Below, piece after piece: positions 17,014-25,646 of a stretch of DNA of 64,000 nucleotides; the stretch's first letter is position 1; each line of letters begins with the position of its first letter. A program made the translations under genes and the position numbers. The notes under the pieces were generated by a model. The model saw only the letters and a list, made by a program, of their open reading frames with translations. It was not told the DNA's origin and ran no database searches. The DNA comes from Mycolicibacterium baixiangningiae (GTDB lineage: Bacteria > Actinomycetota > Actinomycetes > Mycobacteriales > Mycobacteriaceae), in NCBI RefSeq assembly GCF_016313185.1, contig NZ_CP066218.1, forward strand, positions 62,001 to 126,000. The letters are read 5' to 3'.

Positions 17014-18528
17014 ATGGACGCGGTGAACGGTCTGCTGTCGGGCCTCGAGGCCGCGCTCACGCCGACGAACCTGATGTGGCTCGTGGTGGGCTGCCTTTTG
17101 GGCACATTGGTCGGGATCCTGCCCGGCCTCGGCCCCCCCGCGACGATCTCGATCCTGCTGCCGTTGGCCACCGGCTTCGACCCGGCCACGGGCCTGATCA
17201 TGATGGCCGGGATCTACTACGGCGCCAAGTACGGCGGATCGACCACCTCGATCCTGATGAACATCCCCGGCGAGTCATCCTCGGTCGTCACGTGTCTCGA
17301 CGGCTACCAGATGGCCAAGAAGGGGCGGGCAGGCCAGGCACTGGGCATCGCGGCGATCGCCTCGTTCGTCGCAGGCACCATCGGCGTCATCGGGCTGACG
17401 TTCCTGGCGCCGGTGGCGGCCGACGTTGCGGTCAACTTCGGTCCGCCCGAGTATTCGGCGTTGATGATCTTCGCCTTGCTGTTGGTGATCATGCTGGCGG
17501 GCGACTCGCTGATCAAGGGGTTCATCTCGATGTTCCTCGGGCTGTTCCTCGCCACGATCGGTACCGACCTCTTCTCCGGCGAGCAGCGCTTCACCGGCGG
17601 CCAGATCGAGTTGGCCGGCGGGGTCGAGTTCATCGCGCTGTCGATCGGAATCTTCGCCATCGGCGAAGTGCTGGTCAACATCGAGCAGAAGACGCAGAAG
17701 CCGTTGTTCGCGGCTCCCAAGAAATTTCGCGAGATGTTGCCGTCGGGCAAGGACATCAAGCGGTCGACGCCGGCCATGTTGCAGGGCGGCATCGTCGGCT
17801 TCGTCATCGGGATCCTGCCCGGCGCCGGTTCGACCGTGGCTTCGTTCGTGTCATACATCATCGCCAAGCGGACGTCGAAGCACCCGGAGGAGTTCGGCAA
17901 GGGCGCCATCGAGGGCGTTGCGGCACCGGAGGCGGCGAACAACTCTGAGACCGGCGGGGCGATGGTGCCGTTGCTCACCATGGGTATACCCGGATCCGGC
18001 ACCGGCGCAGTGCTTTTAGGTGCCTTGGTGCTGTACGGACTCAACCCGGGGCCGCTGCTGTTCCACGAGCACGCCGACGTGGTCTGGCCGATCATCGCGA
18101 GCATGTACTTGGGCAATATCGTCCTGGTCATCATGAACCTGCCGATGGTGCCGTTCTTCGCGAAGCTGTTGAACACGCCGTACAAGGTGCTCTACCCGGG
18201 CATCCTGCTGATCTCGGTGATCGGCGTGTTCAGCGTGAACTTCTCGGTGTTCGACGTCTGGCTGCTGGTGATCTTCGGACTGCTCGGCTACGCCATGCGC
18301 AAGCTCGACATACCGCCTGCCCCATTGGTTCTCGCCTTCGTTCTCGGCCCGATCGCCGAGAACTCGATCCGCCAGTCGCTGCTGCTTTCGGACAACAGCC
18401 CGATCATCTACCTACAACGGCCCATCTCAGCGGTGCTGATCGGCCTGTCGGTAGTGCTGCTGGTGGTGCTGTCCTTCGGCCGCCGGACTCGCAAGGTCCG
18501 CGAACAGATGGTCGATGTCGATTCCTGA
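17014..18528 (+). CDS. tctA: TctA-type large permease of a tripartite tricarboxylate transporter
   Basis: The 504-residue permease has the TctA hallmarks: GILPGLGPPATISILLPL near residue 35, YYGAKYGGSTTSILMNIPGE at about 68, and a second related loop with GILPGAGSTVASF and GGAMVPLLTMGIPGSGTGA. About 11-12 membrane segments are visible. TTT systems use a cation gradient to import citrate, tartrate or other carboxylates. It starts 52 bases after tctB with SD-like GGAGG 8 bases upstream of ATG. Confidence 0.92.
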   Translation: MDAVNGLLSGLEAALTPTNLMWLVVGCLLGTLVGILPGLGPPATISILLPLATGFDPATGLIMMAGIYYGAKYGGSTTSILMNIPGESSSVVTCLDGYQMAKKGRAGQALGIAAIASFVAGTIGVIGLTFLAPVAADVAVNFGPPEYSALMIFALLLVIMLAGDSLIKGFISMFLGLFLATIGTDLFSGEQRFTGGQIELAGGVEFIALSIGIFAIGEVLVNIEQKTQKPLFAAPKKFREMLPSGKDIKRSTPAMLQGGIVGFVIGILPGAGSTVASFVSYIIAKRTSKHPEEFGKGAIEGVAAPEAANNSETGGAMVPLLTMGIPGSGTGAVLLGALVLYGLNPGPLLFHEHADVVWPIIASMYLGNIVLVIMNLPMVPFFAKLLNTPYKVLYPGILLISVIGVFSVNFSVFDVWLLVIFGLLGYAMRKLDIPPAPLVLAFVLGPIAENSIRQSLLLSDNSPIIYLQRPISAVLIGLSVVLLVVLSFGRRTRKVREQMVDVDS

Positions 18529-18579
18529 TCTGCAACAAAACCTCAACAACTCTCAACAACGATTCCCAAGGTGGATTTC

Positions 18580-19578
18580 ATGATTCGTGTCAGCAAAGTT
18601 CTCACCGTCACGGCCACGGCCCTGTCTGTGCTCGGCGTAGCTGCGTGCGGTAGCAGTACTGAGCAGGCAGAGGGGAGCCGGTCGGATTCGGTCGAGGTGG
18701 TCACGCATACCGCCGTCGGTGGCGGATCGGACGTGTTCACCCGCCAGATCATCAAGGTGATGTACGACAGCAAGATCATCTCCAAGCAGTGGCCGGTGCG
18801 CAACGTCCCCGCAGGCGATGCGATCGGCGCCATGTCGTATCTCATCGATCGGCCGGGGAACGCGGGCTTGATCGCTCAGGTGACGCCGACGTGGTTGGCC
18901 ACCCCGATGACCATCGCCGACAGCCCGGTGAACCTGGACCAGCTGACCCCCATCTCGCTGGTCGCCACCGAACCACAGGTCGTCGTGACCAAAGCGGGCG
19001 GTGAATTCGGCTCGTTCGCCGATTTCGTCGACGCCGCCAAGGCCGCGCCGGACACGCTGGTGCAGGCCGGCGGCTCCAGTACCGCCAACGATGCGCTGAC
19101 CCGGTCGGTGCTGCAGGACACCGTGGACGCCAAGTGGAAGTTCCTGTCGTTCGAGGACACCGGTTCCCGCATCACCGCGTTGCTGCGCGGCGACGCCGAC
19201 ATCATGCTGGGCAGCGCCTCCGATGTCGCCGAACAGGTCCGCGCGAACGAACTCTCAGTGATCGCCGTGGTCGGCAAGGACCGCCTGGAGGCCTTCCCCG
19301 ACGTAGCGACCACCGAAGAGCAGGGCATCGACTCCTCACAGGTGCCCGTGCAGTTCCGCGCCATCATGGGCGCACCCGACATGCCCGAGGACGCCGTTCA
19401 GGGATACCAGGACGACCTGTCGAAACTGGTCGAGACCGATGGCTGGAAGTCCCTGGCCACCAACGACGGTCTGGTGACCCAGAACCTGCAGGACGCGGAA
19501 CTCACCGAGTATCTGGCGCAGCAGAAGGAGATCGTCGGCACCCTCCTCGGCGATCTGGGTCTGAGGAAGGATCAGTGA
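18580..19578 (+). CDS. tctC: TctC/Bug-type solute-binding lipoprotein
   Basis: ATG 18580 (332 residues) is preceded by AGGTGG at proper spacing; a GTG three codons earlier is the alternative. The signal peptide ends in lipobox VAAC with Cys23. The mature part follows the Bug fold: THTAVGGGSDVFTRQI near the start, VVVTKAGGEF, and VQAGGSSTANDALT as the ligand-loop region. It would capture a carboxylate outside the membrane and deliver it to TctAB. Its stop overlaps the following PrpD start by 4 bases. The gene order B-A-C differs from the common C-B-A. Confidence 0.88.
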   Translation: MIRVSKVLTVTATALSVLGVAACGSSTEQAEGSRSDSVEVVTHTAVGGGSDVFTRQIIKVMYDSKIISKQWPVRNVPAGDAIGAMSYLIDRPGNAGLIAQVTPTWLATPMTIADSPVNLDQLTPISLVATEPQVVVTKAGGEFGSFADFVDAAKAAPDTLVQAGGSSTANDALTRSVLQDTVDAKWKFLSFEDTGSRITALLRGDADIMLGSASDVAEQVRANELSVIAVVGKDRLEAFPDVATTEEQGIDSSQVPVQFRAIMGAPDMPEDAVQGYQDDLSKLVETDGWKSLATNDGLVTQNLQDAELTEYLAQQKEIVGTLLGDLGLRKDQ

Positions 19579-20942
19579 CCGAAGCTGCCCGAGCGTCCGG
19601 CTTGACGTCGGCGCTGGCGGGGTATGCGGCGGACCTGCAGTTCGTCGATCTGCCCGACGCGGTGGTGCATGAGGCCAAGCGCGCGTTGATCGACCACGTC
19701 GGGGTGGCGGTCGCCGCGTCCGGCCATGCCTCTGTCGATGCCCTGATGCGGGTATCGGCCCGGCTGACCGGGCCCGGCCCGTACACAGTGGTCGGTCGCG
19801 GGGAGACCGCGACCATGCCCTACGCGGCGCTGACCAACGGGTTCGCCGCGCACCTGCTCGATTACGACGACACCTTCAACCCCGGTGACACCACCGTGCA
19901 CGGAAGCGCCCCGGTCTGGCCGGTGATCTTCGCGCTCGCCGAGGATCGTGCGGTTACGGGGCGGGAGGCGTTGACGGCTTTCGTCGCGGGTTTCGAAACG
20001 GAGTGCCGGCTGGGTCGCGCGGCGGGTGATGCGCATTACGAAATCGGTTGGCACGTCACGGGAACGGTCGGCCACATCGGCGCCGCGGCTGCTGCGGGCC
20101 GGGTGCTGAAACTCTCCCCGCACGTTCTCACCATGGCGTTGGGCAGCGCTGGCACCCAGGCAGCGGGACTGAAGTCGGTGTACGGCACCGACGGCAAGCC
20201 GCTGCACGCCGGCAAGGCGGCGATGGACGGTTTACTGTCGGCGGTAATGGCCCAGGAGGGCATCACGTCGTCGTCTGACATCATCGAGGGCCCGCGCGGC
20301 ATCCTCGCCGTGATGTCGACCGATCCGGCGCCGGTGAAGCTGCTCGAGGACCTCGGCGCGCGGTGGCACCTGTTGGCCAACGGGTACAAGGCGTACCCCA
20401 ACGGATCGCTCACGCATCCCGCGATCGACGCGGTGCTCCAGCTGCGAGCGCACCACGGATTCGTCGCAGCCGACGTCAAACGTGTTCGCGCGAGGGTGAA
20501 CTCGAAGGCGGCGACGGTCACCGGCAAGGTAGATCCGCGTACCGGGCTCGACGCCAAGTTCAGCTTGACGCATGCGGTCGCGGTGGCGCTTCTTGCCCGT
20601 CGTCCTCAACCCGAGCACTTCACCGACTCGGCGGCGCTGGATCCCGAGATCGCCGCCGTCCGTGAGCTCGTCGACGTGGTGTCCGACGCCGCGATCGGCA
20701 AGCGTGCGGCCGAGGTGACAGTGGAGTTGGCGGACGGCGCAGCGTTGACGTGCCGCATCGACGACAACAAGGGCACCCCGAACAACCCGCTCTCCGACGA
20801 GGAACTGACCGAGAAGTTCACCGACAACGTCACACCGCGCCTTGGCGCCGAAACCGCTGATGTATTGGCCGCGGCGTGCTGGGCAGCAGAGGATGCCGAG
20901 GACTTCGCGGCGATCGTGCGGCTCACGAAGCTGCCGTCGTGA
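19575..20942 (+). CDS. MmgE/PrpD family protein
   Basis: The 455-residue protein starts at GTG 19575 (GTGA overlap with tctC). It has LLDYDDTFNPGDTTVHGSAP, the full active-site loop of this family, WHVTGTVGHIGAAAAAGRV, DGKPLHAGKAAMDG, and the lid-domain NGYKAYPNGSLTHPAID. It is a second full-length PrpD in one operon and is the more canonical of the two in its active-site loop. A dehydratase, decarboxylase or isomerase acting on the TTT substrate is likely; the exact reaction cannot be read from sequence. Confidence 0.87.
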   Translation: MTEAARASGLTSALAGYAADLQFVDLPDAVVHEAKRALIDHVGVAVAASGHASVDALMRVSARLTGPGPYTVVGRGETATMPYAALTNGFAAHLLDYDDTFNPGDTTVHGSAPVWPVIFALAEDRAVTGREALTAFVAGFETECRLGRAAGDAHYEIGWHVTGTVGHIGAAAAAGRVLKLSPHVLTMALGSAGTQAAGLKSVYGTDGKPLHAGKAAMDGLLSAVMAQEGITSSSDIIEGPRGILAVMSTDPAPVKLLEDLGARWHLLANGYKAYPNGSLTHPAIDAVLQLRAHHGFVAADVKRVRARVNSKAATVTGKVDPRTGLDAKFSLTHAVAVALLARRPQPEHFTDSAALDPEIAAVRELVDVVSDAAIGKRAAEVTVELADGAALTCRIDDNKGTPNNPLSDEELTEKFTDNVTPRLGAETADVLAAACWAAEDAEDFAAIVRLTKLPS

Positions 20943-21622
20943 GCGGTGTCGCAGTGGTGACGGGCGGCGCCCGAAATCTCGGCCGCTCCTTGGTGCTGGC
21001 GTTGGCGCGCTCCGGCTACGACGTCGTCGTCAACGCGAAGACCGATGCCGAGGGCGCCGAGAAGACTGCAGCACAGGCCCGCGCCCTCGGCGTGTCAGCG
21101 ACCGCTGCGCTCGCCGACGTCGCTGACCCGGACGAGGTCACGCGCTTGTTCGAGGCCGTCGACCGGCTCGGCCCGCTGCGGGTCTTGGTCAACAACGCCG
21201 CACTGCGCACCCGGGTCCCCGTGTCGGAGCTGACGATCGAGGACTGGCAGGCGGTCCGTTCGGTGACGCTGGACGGCGCGATGTACTGCGCTTTGGCGGC
21301 GCTACCGAGGCTGCGCGCCACGGGCGACGGCCGAATCGTCACGATGATCGGCGGCAACGCGCTGCGGGGCGACCCGGGCCGTGTGCACGTATCCGCGGCC
21401 AAGCACGGCCTGATCGGGTTGACGAAGGCGCTTGCGGCGGCGTGCGCCGACGACGGCATCACCGTCAACGCCGTGTCCCCGGGAAAGATGCGGCCTGACA
21501 ACGCAAGCGAGCCGGAAGCCGAACGCCGCCGCGGCATGGTCGCGGAGACCGTCGCGTTCCTGGCCTCACCGGCCGCATTCGGTGTCACCGGGCAGGTCAT
21601 CGAGGTCGGTCCCGCAACCTGA
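20939..21622 (+). CDS. SDR-like protein lacking the catalytic Ser and Tyr
   Basis: The 227-residue protein starts at GTG 20939, overlapping the PrpD stop by 4 bases. The Rossmann motif TGGARNLG and VNNAAL are present, so NAD(P) binding is likely. The expected catalytic Ser region reads TMIGGNALRG with no Ser, and the expected YxxxK reads VSAAK, so Tyr is Val while Lys remains. The loop after NAVSPGKM is also shortened. It may be a degenerate or moonlighting SDR, or use a different mechanism. It ends the TTT/PrpD operon. Confidence 0.75.
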   Translation: MSGVAVVTGGARNLGRSLVLALARSGYDVVVNAKTDAEGAEKTAAQARALGVSATAALADVADPDEVTRLFEAVDRLGPLRVLVNNAALRTRVPVSELTIEDWQAVRSVTLDGAMYCALAALPRLRATGDGRIVTMIGGNALRGDPGRVHVSAAKHGLIGLTKALAAACADDGITVNAVSPGKMRPDNASEPEAERRRGMVAETVAFLASPAAFGVTGQVIEVGPAT

Positions 21623-21725
21623 GTCGGTAAACAGGGGAAAGCACGATGTCGAGACGCGTCGCATCAAGGGTCACTTGAACATTCGAACCCCGAACGTAAG
21701 ACTTCGGCGCCTGTAGCCTTCTTGA

Positions 21726-22517
21726 GTGCAGAAAGCAAGGCCGGAGAGCGAAACGGGCCCTGCCTACCCGATCGCCTCGGTGAACAACGCGCTGTTGCTA
21801 CTGCTGTTGTTCCGGGACCAGCAGCGCGTGCGCCTGACCGAGGCGTGCAAGTACCTTGGCGTCGCCCATTCGACTGCCCATCGACTGCTGGCCATGTTGG
21901 CCCACCACGGTTTCGTTCAGCAGGATCCCGTGACTCGCGCCTACGTCGCGGGACCGGCACTGGTGGAAGTCGGGCTGGCCGTCGTGGGTTCGCTGGACAT
22001 TCGTGAACAGGCTCGACCGGTGATGGAGAATCTGAACGCCGCGCTCGGCGAGACAGTGCACCTCGGCGTGCTGGAGGGCGTCAACGTGCGGTACGTCGAC
22101 GCGGTGGAATCCGAACGCGCTCTTCGCGTCGTGGCGCGCACCGGCACGCTGGTGCCCGCCCACTGCACCTCGCTCGGCAAAGCACTCCTGTCTCAGATGA
22201 CCGATCGGGAGGTCGCCGATTTGTACCCGACCTCGGCCGAGCCCTTCGCGTCCCGCACCGACCGGTCGATCACCACTCAGGCGGCGCTGATGAAGGAGAT
22301 CGTCAAGGCCAGGAATCGCGGATACGCAGTGAACTCCGGTGAGACCGAGGACGACGTGGGTTCGATAGCCGTGGCGTTTCGCGACCTGGCTGGGCGGATG
22401 GCGGCAATTGCGGTGGCTGCCCCGTCCAGCCGGCTGAGCAGGCAACGCATCGCGCGTATCGGCGAGTTGTTGATCGAGACCATCGCCAAGGCGCCAGACT
22501 CCCCTCGCCGGATCTAG
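21726..22517 (+). CDS. IclR family transcriptional regulator
   Basis: The 263-residue protein begins at GTG 21726. A winged HTH is seen at about 20-80 (LTEACKYLGVAHSTAHRLL, HHGFVQQDPVTRAYVAG), followed by the IclR effector domain (GETVHLGVLEGVNVRYVD, CTSLGKALLSQM, SGETEDDVGSIAVAFRD). It is 103 bases downstream of the TTT/PrpD operon and overlaps the convergent MFS gene by 4 bases. A role in controlling this carboxylate operon or the MFS/VOC pair is plausible; no operator was fixed. Confidence 0.87.
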   Translation: MQKARPESETGPAYPIASVNNALLLLLLFRDQQRVRLTEACKYLGVAHSTAHRLLAMLAHHGFVQQDPVTRAYVAGPALVEVGLAVVGSLDIREQARPVMENLNAALGETVHLGVLEGVNVRYVDAVESERALRVVARTGTLVPAHCTSLGKALLSQMTDREVADLYPTSAEPFASRTDRSITTQAALMKEIVKARNRGYAVNSGETEDDVGSIAVAFRDLAGRMAAIAVAAPSSRLSRQRIARIGELLIETIAKAPDSPRRI

Positions 22518-23737
22518 AGGTCGGCCGCCGGGGCGTCGGGCCCATGCCGGGCACTGGTCAGTCCGGCGACGGCGGTGGCGAGCATGACGACGGCCAGCAG
22601 GACGAAGGCGGTCTGAATACCGAGCCACCCCGACACGGCTCCTGCGGCGGCCAGGCTGACGGTCTGGCCGAGACGATTCGTCGCCACGCGTAAGCCGAGC
22701 GCGGAACCGCGGCTGGTGTCGTCGACGAGGTTGACCACCCAGTCCATGGTCGTCGTCTGGGACAGGCCGAGGGCGAAGCCCAGCACCGACATCGCCATGA
22801 TCATCACTACGAGGTTGTCGCTCACCGCCAGAATCACCATGCAAGCGGATCCGCTGACGGTTGCGATCACGGTGAGCCGCAGCGTCGGTACCCGACGGAC
22901 GAGGGCGGGCGTGCCGGCCCGTGCGAGCAGCGCGCCCGTCGAGCTGATCCCGAGCAGCAGGCCGACCTGAGACGAGGTGAGCCCGATCGCCGCGCCGAGG
23001 AGTGGCACGTAAACCAGGAGTAAGTCGATGCCGCTCTTGGCGGAGAAGCTCGTCATGAGGGCTGCCGGCATCCCTCGTCGGCGCACCAGGTGCCACACCC
23101 GCTCGGCGCGGCCGGCGCGGACCGTCGACGCGGAGATCCGCGTCCGGAGGGCCAGAAGTGCGGGCGGTAGTCCGGCGACGAAGACGAAGGCGGCGACCAG
23201 CAGGGCCGTTGATGTGGCACCCACCGTGGGTTCCTCGGTCCGGCCGATGACGACGCCGCCGAGCACGGGTCCGACGATCTGGCCGAGCGCCGACACGGTA
23301 GTCAAGATGCCGAACCGGTTGATGCGCGGAAGCGGGCTCAGAGCCTGGGCCATGATGCTCTGCGCACCTATGGTGCCTGACATGTGGCCGACACCCAGAA
23401 CCATTGTGGCGAGTGCGATCAGCGGGATGGCCTCGGCCACCACAAGCGCAAAGGACGCGGCTGCCGCAACGACCACGCCAGACCCGAGAAGTACGGCGGG
23501 ATGGTGCTTGTCGGCCCAGCGCCCGAAAGCCACGGCCAGCAGCACCGGCGGGATGGCGAAGCAGGCTGCGGTCAGACCGACGGTCGCGCCGTCCGCACCG
23601 AGCGCAAGAAGGCGGTAGGTCGAGACCGGCCGAGCCAGTGTGACCGCGACTTGCAGCAAGAAGATTCCGGCGACCGTACCAACGAGCCACCAGGGTGGCG
23701 GGGCATGCCCCCGGAGGGATCCGGTCGAGCCTCCCAT
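22514..23737 (-). CDS. Major facilitator superfamily transporter
   Basis: The 407-residue protein from ATG 23737 has about 12 hydrophobic segments. The frame is open further upstream, but that part overlaps the VOC gene and is not protein-like. Seen are AVAFGRWADKH (loop 2-3 GxxxDxxG-like motif), GGVVIGRTEE, and the mirrored LLARAGTPALVRR in the second half. Substrate unknown; the company of carboxylate genes suggests an organic acid or aromatic compound. It is 50 bases downstream of the VOC gene, probably co-transcribed. Confidence 0.82.
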   Translation of the reverse strand: MGGSTGSLRGHAPPPWWLVGTVAGIFLLQVAVTLARPVSTYRLLALGADGATVGLTAACFAIPPVLLAVAFGRWADKHHPAVLLGSGVVVAAAASFALVVAEAIPLIALATMVLGVGHMSGTIGAQSIMAQALSPLPRINRFGILTTVSALGQIVGPVLGGVVIGRTEEPTVGATSTALLVAAFVFVAGLPPALLALRTRISASTVRAGRAERVWHLVRRRGMPAALMTSFSAKSGIDLLLVYVPLLGAAIGLTSSQVGLLLGISSTGALLARAGTPALVRRVPTLRLTVIATVSGSACMVILAVSDNLVVMIMAMSVLGFALGLSQTTTMDWVVNLVDDTSRGSALGLRVATNRLGQTVSLAAAGAVSGWLGIQTAFVLLAVVMLATAVAGLTSARHGPDAPAADL

Positions 23738-23787
23738 GAAGCAGCCGATCCCTCGGTCGGTCGAGAGCGGGTGGTCGTTGCCCGTGA

Positions 23788-24180
23788 TCAGAACTTCCAG
23801 CCCCGCTCCGGCGTGGCAACGTCCACCTCGACACCGTCGGGGTCGCGGAACTTGAAGAACCGCGGCGGGTCGGCCTGCTCCGAGCCGTAGACCTCGATGC
23901 CCCGTTCCTTGAGGGCGGCGATGACGGTGCCGGTGTCCTCGATCGTCACACCAATGTGGTTGGGGCCCATGGCACCGTAGGTCCACGCCGAGCGTTCGAT
24001 TTCCGGATCCGGTTCTAGCAGAGAGAAATTGACCTCTCCGTCGCTCAGGTCGATCGCCTTGCCGGGGTAGTGCCCGGGGGTGCGGACGTCGCCGAGACGC
24101 TTGAACCCGAGCACGTTCTCGTAGAATTCCGCTGTGGTCTCGAGATTCTGGACGACGATTCCAAGGTGTCGGATGCGCAC
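23788..24180 (-). CDS. VOC (glyoxalase/bleomycin-resistance) family protein
   Basis: The 130-residue protein starts at GTG 24180, with AGAGG 7 bases upstream; earlier codons are not protein-like. Two babab repeats are seen: IRHLGIVVQNLETTAEFYENVLGF opens the first (described by pieces IRHLGIVVQ and FYENVLGF) and HIGVTIEDTGTVIAALKERG the second. Candidate metal ligands are His in RHLG, Glu in GEVNFSLLE, His in NHIGVT and Glu in GVEVDV. Typical activities are lyase, epimerase or dioxygenase. It leads a minus-strand operon with the MFS gene and has an inverted-repeat array directly upstream. Confidence 0.82.
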   Translation of the reverse strand: MRIRHLGIVVQNLETTAEFYENVLGFKRLGDVRTPGHYPGKAIDLSDGEVNFSLLEPDPEIERSAWTYGAMGPNHIGVTIEDTGTVIAALKERGIEVYGSEQADPPRFFKFRDPDGVEVDVATPERGWKF

Positions 24181-24209
24181 CTGCAGTCCTCTCTCACTCT
24201 GACCGCCAG

Positions 24210-24272
24210 CACTGTCCGTAATGGAGAAATGCTGTCTGCAAAACAGACTGTAAGGGCTGGTCACGGACAGTG
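24210..24272. promoter_or_regulatory. Nested inverted repeats in a divergent promoter
   Basis: CACTGTCCGT at 24210-24219 and its exact complement ACGGACAGTG at 24263-24272 flank a second palindrome, GTCTG (24234-24238) with CAGAC (24244-24248). All four arms share a GTCYG/CRGAC core. The site covers the start region of the VOC gene and faces the HbpS-like gene. It looks like a cooperative repressor or activator array, perhaps for the nearby IclR protein. Confidence 0.6.
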
Positions 24273-24416
24273 TCAATGCGACTCGGTCCACCCCATGCCG
24301 GGGGTGATCGCTCAACACCTTGGCCGTCGAACATCCACCGACCGGTTCGAACGCCTGATCTCGGCACCATCGCACGGTGTGCCTGGTGGACGTATGTTGT
24401 CGTCGTGCTGAGCGCG

Positions 24417-24842
24417 ATGAACGTAGACCTCTCGACGGCGTCACGCATCGTCGCCGCGGTCCATGCCGAAGCCGTACGGCGGTCGGTTCTGGTCTCCGCG
24501 GCGGTGGTGGACGCAGGCGGTCATCTCGTGGCCTTCGGCAGGATGGACGGAGCTGAGATCGCCGGCCCCGTCCTCGCTGTCGACAAGGCGTTCACCGCTG
24601 TTGCCAACAGAGTCGCGACCTCGGAGCTTGCCCGCCTTGCCGCACCCGGCGGAGACCTCTTCGGCCTGCACGCCAATGGTGGCGGGCGGTTCGTGATCTT
24701 CGGCGGTGGCGTTCCGATCTTCGCCAAGGGCGACATCGTGGGTGGTGTCGGCGTCAGCGGTGCGAGCGCGGCCGATGACGAAGGCTGCGCTCTTGCCGGT
24801 GTCGCCGTTGTCGATCTCGGCGCCCTTCCAGGCCAGTCGTAG
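24417..24842 (+). CDS. HbpS/GlcG-like (DUF336) protein
   Basis: The 141-residue protein has the family features: SVLVSAAVVDAGGHLVAFGRMDGA, given here by its key parts VVDAGGHLVAFGRMDGA, then DKAFTAVANRVATSELA and GDIVGGVGVSGASAADDEGCA near the C-terminus. Members bind heme or are encoded with carboxylate and glycolate catabolism genes; the reaction is undefined. ATG 24417 was chosen; GTG 24405 is an alternative, and neither has a clear SD. It is divergent from the VOC-MFS operon. Confidence 0.75.
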   Translation: MNVDLSTASRIVAAVHAEAVRRSVLVSAAVVDAGGHLVAFGRMDGAEIAGPVLAVDKAFTAVANRVATSELARLAAPGGDLFGLHANGGGRFVIFGGGVPIFAKGDIVGGVGVSGASAADDEGCALAGVAVVDLGALPGQS

Positions 24843-24950
24843 ACCGCGTCGAGCCCCGCAGCTCGCCAATGATTCTCAGCACTGACCGAGGACAACCGGC
24901 GGGCGAGTTGACCTACACGACCGGCGCGCTGGACCTCGAGCGCGGCACCT

Positions 24951-25308
24951 TCACCTACGCAGGCGATCTTGACCGCCGTTGTAGTCGACCTGCCAGTGTT
25001 TGACGCCGTTGATCATGCTTGATCGCAAGCGCTCGGGAGTTCCGACGGACTTCAGGTCGGGAAGGTGATCGGCGATCGCGTTGAACATCAAGTCGATGGT
25101 CATCCTCGCCAGGTTCGCGGAACGGTAGAACAGCACCAACCGCTGACCCTTCTCGATCGGAACGTCGCCGAGTCGGGTATCGGCCAGCGCGGTGCGCTGA
25201 GAGCGGCTCCGAGCGGCGCAACTCGGCCAGTTCCTGCACGGGCAGACGGTAGGCGTTGACGTCGGGATCGGTGAAGTCGAAGCCGGGCGGCAGTAATGGA
25301 GTGGGCAT
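24951..25308 (-). pseudogene. Cytochrome P450 remnant, CYP125-like
   Basis: The first 35 codons (MPTPLLPPGFDFTDP, RLPVQELAELRRSEP) match the N-terminus of CYP125-type steroid P450s. At about 25203 the sequence jumps, with a frame change, to the region near residue 310 (SQRTALADTRLGDVPIEKG, LVLFYRSAN). At about 25113 it jumps again, removing the heme-binding Cys loop, to LARMTIDLMFNAIADHLPD and KHWQVDYNG. Some 290 codons and then about 35 codons are missing. Without the Cys ligand no P450 activity is possible. The two ends are well preserved, so loss is recent. Confidence 0.8.
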
Positions 25309-25646
25309 CACAGCTCCTCTCGATCTCTTCCGCTCAGGAGTACCTCAGCCCGGCGCTGGGGTGTCCGGTACCAACAGAATGCCCGCGTGCCACACCGCGC
25401 CGAACCGCATTGCGTGGACATGCCCCGCGCTGTCGATGCGGACAACACCGAAGCGACCGGGAGCCGCCGGCAATGCAGTCGCCCGTCAGAGGTTTGGGAA
25501 CTATGAGGTGGGTCACACTCACAACGTCGGGTGCTGGTGCCTGCCTCTCAGGGGCCGCGCACCGAGGGACGTGAACCTCCCCCACCGCGCCCGTCGTGAA
25601 GTGACCGATTCCGAGGTGGTGACTCCGCCTCGACAATGGAGGACCA
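25309..25646. other. 338-bp stretch upstream of hspX, no gene seen
   Basis: It should hold the hspX promoter. GAGGGACGTGAACCTCCC at about 25564-25581 is the nearest thing to a DosR box (GGGAC half-site plus a degenerate partner) but it departs from the consensus. GGAGGA precedes the hspX ATG. Confidence 0.4.

Noticed and set aside
24869..24998. Short plus-strand frame with GELTYTTGALDLERGTFTYAG
   Set aside because: Protein-like but only about 40 codons, no SD, and partly overlapping the P450 remnant; perhaps a fragment of another lost gene.
25484..25585. Possible DosR box upstream of hspX
   Set aside because: TTTGGGAACTATGAGG and GAGGGACGTGAACCTCCC each keep one GGGAC-like half-site but not the palindromic consensus; only mentioned as a weak candidate.
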